In this document: one piece after another, positions 28,946-34,273 of the stretch
How positions within the stretch are numbered: position 1 is the stretch's first letter
How the letters are laid out: each line of letters starts with the position of its first letter
NCBI GenBank assembly: GCA_032718475.1
Contig: JAUCBJ010005371.1
Location: forward strand, 1 to 34,273
Reading direction: 5' to 3'
Origin: Nemertoderma westbladi
Lineage: Eukaryota > Xenacoelomorpha > Nemertodermatida > Nemertodermatidae
Length of the DNA: 34,273 bases
Position numbers and translations under genes: made by a program
The notes under the pieces: generated by a model
Told to the model about the DNA's origin: nothing
Databases searched by the model: none
The model's input: only the letters and a program-made list of their open reading frames with translations

Positions 28946-30070
28946 TAAATCCGCAAAGAAAGACAGAGACAGGCATCTAGCTGTTATCTTTGTTGACTTC
29001 TTCAAGGCCTTTGATTCAGTCTCTCGCTCACGTATGTTCAGCATACTTTCATTATATGGGATTCCTGATGAAATTATTGCAGCAATCAGATCAGTATACG
29101 ATGGTTCGACAACATTTGTGTCTACTGTTGACGGTGACACAGAACCATTTGAAGTGTTATGGGGCGTCCTCCAGGGAATCACACTTGCACCATTCTTGTT
29201 CATAATTATTGTTGACTATGTTCTACGCATGTCCTTAGATCATCATAATGATGATGGGGTGATGATAACTCCACCTACTGGCTCCAGAATTCGAGGAAAT
29301 CCCGCCAAGTACCTAACTGATCTAGACTTTGCTGATGACTTAGGAGTACTCTCTAGGAGCTGCTTCTAGTGTTGGTCTTTTTATTAACTCCAGAAAGACC
29401 AAAATTTTGACAGTAAACTTTGAAAGTCCTCAGCAAGTCTCTGATCGGATGAGCATAAGCTCAAAAGATGGTATGCTTGAGCATGTGGATGACTTCTGTT
29501 ATCTGGGATCATGGATCCGGAAGTCAGGTGAGGACCTTCCAATACGTAAGGGAAAGGAATGGGCAGCCTTGAATAGGCTTTCCAGGATTTGGAAGTCACC
29601 GAGAATTAATCGGAAACTTAAGGTCCGATTATTTAGAGCAGCAGTAGTTCCAGTACTCCTCTATGGGAGTCCATGCTGGGCTCTATCTGCTGAGGACACC
29701 AAATCTCTGGATGGCACATTCACAAGAATGCTACGCCGGGTTCATTGTGTTAAGTACAATGCACACATCTCCAACCAGACACTATATAACATTGGAGGTG
29801 TCTCATTGGTTCCCCCAAGCTTGACACTAGAACAAAATCGCCTCCGCTTTGCAGGACATTGCTTTCGCCGTGAGGACCAGCCAGTGCATAATCTTGTACT
29901 TTGGCAGCCTCATGGAGTGAATATGCATGGTGGACAGCGCATGACTTTCTTGACACGCATATTAAATAAAGGACACTGGCCTTGAAGATGCGGATGATCT
30001 AGCAAATGTCATGGGTGATAGGGAGTTGTGGCGGTGCAATTTTGTTGATAAGCCGGCACAGCATTCTTAA
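28946..30070 (+). pseudogene. LINE reverse transcriptase and C terminus, frameshifted
   Basis: The frame starts KKDRDRHLAVIFVDFFKAFDSVSR and includes GVLQGITLAPFLFIIIVDYVLR and the catalytic LDFADDLGVLS. A 41-bp deletion relative to the sister at 13.9 kb (near 29354) shifts frame and gives a TAG. From 29407 the next frame reads FESPQQVSDRMSISSKDG, CYLGSWIRKSGEDL, VPVLLYGSPCWALS and LRFAGHCFRREDQPVHNLVLWQP. A last frameshift near 29960 is needed to reach GLEDADDLANVMGDRELWRCNFVDKPAQHS and TAA 30068-30070. Related fragments lie at 13852-14268 and 14390-14990. Confidence 0.85.
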
Positions 30071-30296
30071 AAATGCAGCTGCGTCAATACAACTGCATCA
30101 ATAAAGATAAAGGCTCGAACAAAGGTTGAATAACGAACGGAAGGCAATGTGTAGTAAACAGATATCCCTTGGCCACTCGGAATATTTTTAGAAGATTCAA
30201 CTCTATCTACATCAGATTCGTCGTTTGAGTTAATAATCGAATGTGTTTCATCATTCTGACCACCATTTACATTACCATTATTAATAGACATCATGC
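30067..30296 (-). CDS. Candidate small open frame or N-terminal exon
   Basis: Minus strand from ATG-ATG near 30296: MMSINNGNVNGGQNDETHSI, then NSNDESDVDRVESSKNIPSG, about 75 codons. The Asn/Asp/Ser-rich composition looks more protein-like than surrounding frames. No domain, no clear donor and no neighbour support it. Chance is a real alternative. Confidence 0.25.
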
Positions 30297-30309
30297 AGTC
30301 CACAGTCAA

Positions 30310-30726
30310 GCAGTCATGTGATAGTTATATCTGTATATCTGTATATATTTCAAGAACAACAGTTTAAGTGCTGAAGGGCAGAAAGGCCACCGGCCAACAC
30401 AATAGCAAGAGGTCACCCGAGGTGTTTGTTTGAAATTGAATTGATATATCTGAATTCAGGCATTATTATAAAATAATTTCAGTAGGCCTACTGCAATTGC
30501 GCCAGCCAGCCAACAAGGCCTATCCATCTATCACTGGATCAGTTCAGTCCCCTCCCCCCTGCCCCCGGGTACTTCAGTACCTACTGTAATTTCTTAGATT
30601 ACCGGTGTTAGGTGTGGTTATATCAGTACAGCCAACAGCAGTACATGACATTTATAAATCATGGTTGTGCTGTCTGGCTGTTGTGTTGTGGAATGTGGAA
30701 GGGTTTGACTTTTCCGCGTAGGTGTA
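30310..30726. other. No recognisable gene
   Basis: Contains TAGGCCTAC and GCCAGCCAGCC motifs and a C-rich run at 30548-30567. No feature could be supported. Confidence 0.4.
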
Positions 30727-30770
30727 GGCTACGCGTAACCTACGCGTAGGTAAGTAGGCTACGCGTAGCC
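30727..30770. repeat. Cluster of ACGCGT palindromes
   Basis: Perfect palindromes CCTACGCGTAGG (30739-30750) and GGCTACGCGTAGCC (30757-30770), and a near palindrome GGCTACGCGTAACC (30727-30740), spaced 12-18 bp. Related TACGTAGG/GCGTAGG motifs occur on both sides (30715-30815). It is CpG-rich in AT-rich surroundings. Confidence 0.8.
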
Positions 30771-30906
30771 GATGGAATGCAGTTTCACGTAGGTAAATTT
30801 TTGCGTAGGTAGGCCTAACCAATGAATGAATAGAACTAGAGCCTTTATAAAAGAGAGGTAAATTGAAATAACATCAATATACAGATATATGAAGTTATAT
30901 TTTATA

Positions 30907-30931
30907 ATAATAATAATAATAATAAAATAAA
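30907..30931 (+). repeat. (AAT)n microsatellite with adjacent TATAGCGCT motif
   Basis: About eight ATA/AAT units followed by AAATTTGTATAGCGCTAAAT. The TATAGCGC motif next to an (AAT)n tract is common at the ends of dispersed repeats in marine invertebrates, so an old element end is plausible. Confidence 0.55.
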
Positions 30932-31093
30932 TTTGTATAGCGCTAAATTTACAATAATTAAAAAGTACACTAAGGCTCTTAAGTCACTATCTAAAGATAT
31001 TTGTACATAGCGATAAAGTACGATAAACGAAAATAAGAAACTCAATTAACAGATTAATGCACCAAATACAGACAAATTAGTGAAATATTTAGG

Positions 31094-31540
31094 ATATTAA
31101 AACGGACAAGTAAGCGGTAAACGAATATGTAAAATATTTAGAGCATTAAAATAAAACCGGCAAATTTTGATAACGTTACACAATTGGGGCATTAAAAACA
31201 GGCAGATATGTGACGACACGACAACGATCAGCATAAGTTCAGTGATACAATTACAAATACTTAAATTAATTACTACAAATTGACAATGCAGTTTGTAATT
31301 TTATTGCGTGTCGAAAAGTATCAAAATAGACAAATTCGTGATCAACTAATATAAGCAAAATAATTAATTAGGGATTTAAAACGGACAATTAAGTGACAAA
31401 CGAATATGTAAAATATTTAGAGCATTAAAACCGGCAAATTTTGATAACAATAATTGGGGCATTAAAAAACAGGCAGATATGTGACACGACAACGATCAAC
31501 ATAAAGTTCAGTAATACAATTACGAATACTTTAATAAATA
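31094..31540. repeat. Direct duplication, about 170-bp units, period about 279 bp
   Basis: 31094-31275 and 31373-31540 share AACGAATATGTAAAATATTT, AGAGCATTAAAA, CCGGCAAATTTTGATAAC, AATTGGGGCATTAAAAA, CAGGCAGATATGTGAC and CACGACAACGATCA. The copies are near-identical with small indels. No coding frame. Confidence 0.85.
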
Positions 31541-31783
31541 AAACGGTTCAATCAACAGTTCAGTTCAAATTTTCAATATAAGTAAAATTAATTAGAGCTT
31601 GTTAAAATACATGGTTAAAAAAAGTTTGTACGATATACATAATGCAGTATACATACCAACATTATTAGAGCATTAAAAGACAGTTCAATGAATTTTATTT
31701 ATAATATTTATATTTAACGTCAAGCTACTAATAGTAAAAAACCGTACCGGTAGGTATCATAGCCTCGTTTAACTTTGCCACTA

Positions 31784-31801
31784 GGCGGCACAAGTGCCGC
31801 C
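31784..31801. repeat. GC-rich 8-bp hairpin
   Basis: GGCGGCAC-AA-GTGCCGCC, a perfect inverted repeat with a 2-nt centre. GCCGCCCAG recurs 20 bp on (31818). Isolated GC-rich spot in AT-rich DNA. Confidence 0.7.
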
Positions 31802-31974
31802 CAGTTGAATCAATTTGCCGCCCAGTCACAGCCAGAGTGCCTTCCTAATATATTATATCTGGACTAGCCTCAGCCAGCGACCAATCTAATATGTATCAAT
31901 CCCAGTAAAGTACCTACATAAACTTCTAAAGGAATAAGTGATTGACAGCACAGAGATTTCAATGGGTGATAGCC

Positions 31975-32175
31975 ATAGTACAGTAGTAGTAGTAGTAGTG
32001 GAGGGATGAGTCAGTGTCCAACCCAATACGACCTTTACTAATGTTAGTAAAGGTCGCGCCTTTGGTCCAATCATTGTGTAGATGTCTATAGATTCCTGAT
32101 AGGCTTACTGCAGTTAATTGGTGCCTCAGATGGATATTGGATAGTTCCATCTTCCAAGGCTGCTTGCTATCACCA
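31975..32175 (-). pseudogene. Probable LINE 3' tail with (TAC)n
   Basis: Minus strand frame HLHNDWTKGATFTNISKGRI followed by GLDTDSSLHYYYYYC, where YYYYY is a TAC repeat. This pattern of a short C-terminal peptide running into a trinucleotide tail resembles LINE 3' ends, comparable to 1-501. No RT core is present, so the call is tentative. Confidence 0.4.
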
Positions 32176-32553
32176 TACTTACCTGTCTGGCACCTTTAAC
32201 CCCGCCCTACCCCTGTTAAGAGTAGTCAGTTTTCAGTATATGTTACTATTAGTATTCAGGAGAGATTTAGAAGTTTATTAGTCATTATAAACTACCCCGA
32301 GACGGCATTACATTGCATCATTGCTTTATTATGTAATAAATTGGTTTTGAAAATTAAGTGTTTACCTACTTAATTAGGGTTCGTCTATGTACATTTATTA
32401 ATAATTTGATATAATTATAATAATACTATTATTATTTTATTAATAATAATTTATTAAGTTTTAATAATGATTTTTATGATACTGTATATTTATTTATTTA
32501 TTTATGATACTGATATCATTTTTCTTATAAATTTAATTATATTATTTTTAATA
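32176..32553. other. AT-rich spacer
   Basis: Contains a (TTTA)n tract at 32491-32507. No gene or structured repeat recognised. Confidence 0.45.
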
Positions 32554-32867
32554 AGTATATTTAGGCCCATGTGAAGAATACCAGACTTTCTGCCGTTATA
32601 TTTCACTTTGCAGTTACCCCCATGTGAAGAATATCAGGTTTTCACAAAAAAACACAGGTTACAGACGGGTTGAATCTAACCAAAACAATAAACGAATTAG
32701 TATATGTACAGCTTATAAGACAGAAATTAGCGCTATAAAACACTTAATAAAGATAAATTAAAAAAACATAAAATTAAAAAAAATACAAAATCTTCATATA
32801 TAAAATTCCAATAAAAAGTCCACCGAAAAGTGAAATCCTGGAATTCTTCACATGGGCGAGTATATTT
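32554..32867. mobile_element. MITE of about 296 bp with 9-bp target duplications
   Basis: The element 32563-32858 has terminal inverted repeats built on GCCCATGTGAAGAAT (left near 32565-32590, right near 32832-32857, about 23 of 26 matching). It is flanked by AGTATATTT at 32554-32562 and 32859-32867. A 9-bp target duplication is the hallmark of Mutator-like elements. A second direct copy of CCCATGTGAAGAAT lies inside at about 32619-32632. No coding capacity, so it is non-autonomous. Confidence 0.8.
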
Positions 32868-34011
32868 TGGCCGACAATAATTTAATTATTTATTAAAGAA
32901 ATAATTATTATAAGATTAAATTCAAGTCTTATAATCTAGCACTTTTACAGCTATATATAGACAGGGGAAGTGGACGCAAATCCCATCTTGGCGAATTAAT
33001 ATCCCGCCTCAGTTAAATTATCAATTTAGGGAAAGGAGCAGGTTACAGGGTTACAGTGGCATGTTATTTTAACCAAAACAATAAACTAAACAAAACAGTT
33101 TACAGTTTTATTTTTGAGAGTAATCAGCTGTTATTTGCGTCGAATTTCCCCTGGAGAGGGATTAATTTTTATTGCATCCAGTTCCCCCCCCCTATCTGGC
33201 TATATAATATTACAATTTCCGGCTCAAATAAATTTGGTGCATACTACAGGTACCTCCTATTTTCTACACATTAATAACCTTACCACCGATTTTAATCTCC
33301 CGATCCTTAATACCGATTTTTTTTTCATTTCATCTAGAGCAACATTTCATCAGAATTCTAAATCTGAAGTCTGTTTGTTTATAGCTTGTCCCGTTATCAA
33401 AATATCGTTTATTGTTTTGGTTAGAAAAGCCGGCAGCCTCTGTAATCTGCTCCTTTCCTTCAAATGGTATCAGACACTTATTCAAGTTACTTTATTTCAC
33501 TAATAAATTTGTAAAACTTTTAGAGAGAAAGCAGTTTTTTCAAATAGTATATAATTATTAAATTTTATTTCTTACCTTATAGATAATTAATTAATTTTTG
33601 ATTGGGCTGTGTATGGCATTTTCTCACCTATTAAATATAAATTGTAAATGTAATACAGTATGTACATGTAATTGATTTAATGTTACATCTATTATATTGA
33701 AATATAAATGGCTATATTTTATGATGCAATAAATTGAATTATTATTGGTTTCATTTAATTTTTAGTGTAATGTAATCTAATGTTATTATTTTCTTTCTAG
33801 ATGGCCTTATTGTTAAAAATATTCGGAAATAATTGTATAATTATTAATTTTGTTATCAATCCTGTTTTAACCACCTCTGAATTTCCGGTATAGGTGCCAC
33901 ATTTTCTATTATAATTTAATATTTATGTAAAATAATGATTTAATTAATTTTTGTAAAATTAGTTGTTGCTTCTTATAGAAATTATATCCATTATTGTCAA
34001 TAAACAATATA
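32868..34011. other. AT-rich non-coding region
   Basis: TAACCAAAACAATAAAC occurs at about 33070, also at about 32677 inside the MITE, and inverted at about 33405-33421 with flanking matches, suggesting fragments of one repeat. The open frame 33114-33503 has no recognisable domain. It ends in TTGTCAATAAACAATATA just before the LINE fragment at 34012. Confidence 0.45.
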
Positions 34012-34273
34012 TTGCCGATTGCCGCCTACGCGTCCCAGTGCTGGTTTGCCAACCGCGGCGACATGAAACTCATCGAGCAGCTACAGCACCGGGCCACGCG
34101 CTGGGTGACGTCGTCTGACCACCTCTATAAAGACAGACTCCTCCAACTTAAACTGCTTCCCCTCAACCTTTACCTGGAACTGCACGATCTCCTCCTGCTT
34201 GCTGCCATCATCAATAATCGGTTCGATTTTGAATGGCGTCCATTCGTCAAGTTTCATACGCCACCTGCTAACC
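34012..34273 (+). pseudogene. LINE RT C-terminal region, running out of the window
   Basis: Open to the window edge: AAYASQCWFANRGDMKLIEQ, then LQHRATRWVTSSDHLYKDRL and LNLYLELHDLLLLAAIIN. This is the post-RT (thumb and C-terminal) region of a non-LTR retrotransposon of a different family from those at 1-479, 10272-11660 and 28946-30070. The abrupt change from AT-rich DNA to GC-rich coding sequence at about 34012 marks a 5'-truncated insertion. No stop or frameshift is visible, so it may be young. Confidence 0.8.

Noticed and set aside
33320-33352. Second hammerhead (CTGATGA on minus near 33350)
   Set aside because: No stem II pairing to a following GAA core could be found.
33114-33503. 129-codon plus-strand open frame
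   Set aside because: No domain, low-complexity AT-driven composition and no neighbouring gene signals.

Overview
The window is AT-rich animal nuclear DNA, most likely from a marine invertebrate. The evidence is a secreted IGFBP-domain protein, metazoan-type LINE, Gypsy and BEL/Pao retroelements, tRNA-derived repeats, and intron/TATA architecture. I cannot name the phylum. There are no bacterial operons, rRNA genes or CRISPR arrays. Most recognisable sequence is transposable-element material of different ages, with very few host genes.

Layout: 1-479 is the 3' end of a LINE with a (GTA)n tail. 788-1700 holds a 29-bp-arm hairpin and two oppositely oriented copies of a CAATTG-centred 15-bp minisatellite. 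1872-1976 (minus) looks like the first coding exon of a secreted protein: signal peptide, perfect GTAAGT donor and upstream TATA box. 2641-2717 is a tRNA-Ser-like repeat. 3157-8373 is a young, nearly intact GC-rich Gypsy element (minus) with LTRs, PBS, PPT, gag, pol and a 5-bp target duplication. It sits inside an older repeat (R1) whose uninterrupted relative lies at 11822-12058. 8886-9040 is a compact cassette joining a tRNA-like Pol III promoter to a complete set of hammerhead-ribozyme core nucleotides. 9421-11821 is an internally deleted LINE in which ORF1 runs into the RT domain. 12216-13845 is a broken BEL/Pao fragment. 13852-14990 is two tail-to-tail fragments of another LINE family. 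17006-17952 is a roughly 950-bp near-palindromic foldback element.

18567-19289 (minus) is an intact single-exon gene for a secreted IGFBP-domain protein, the best host gene here. 22340-26891 (minus) is a second, longer BEL/Pao relic of the same family as that at 12.2 kb. 27683-28758 (minus) is the 5' end of another LTR element (LTR, PBS, gag). 28759-30070 is a LINE with a 5' inversion. 30.7-32.2 kb holds palindromes, a tandem duplication and a LINE tail. 32563-32858 is a MITE with 9-bp target duplications. 34012-34273 is another LINE fragment running out of the window.

The elements record a nested history: old R1/X repeats, then LINE and BEL insertions with frameshifts, then a recent Gypsy insertion whose two LTRs differ by only two substitutions and one 8-bp indel. 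The most unusual items are the tRNA-hammerhead cassette, the signal-peptide exon, and the Gypsy whose gag-pol frame change falls inside its zinc knuckle.
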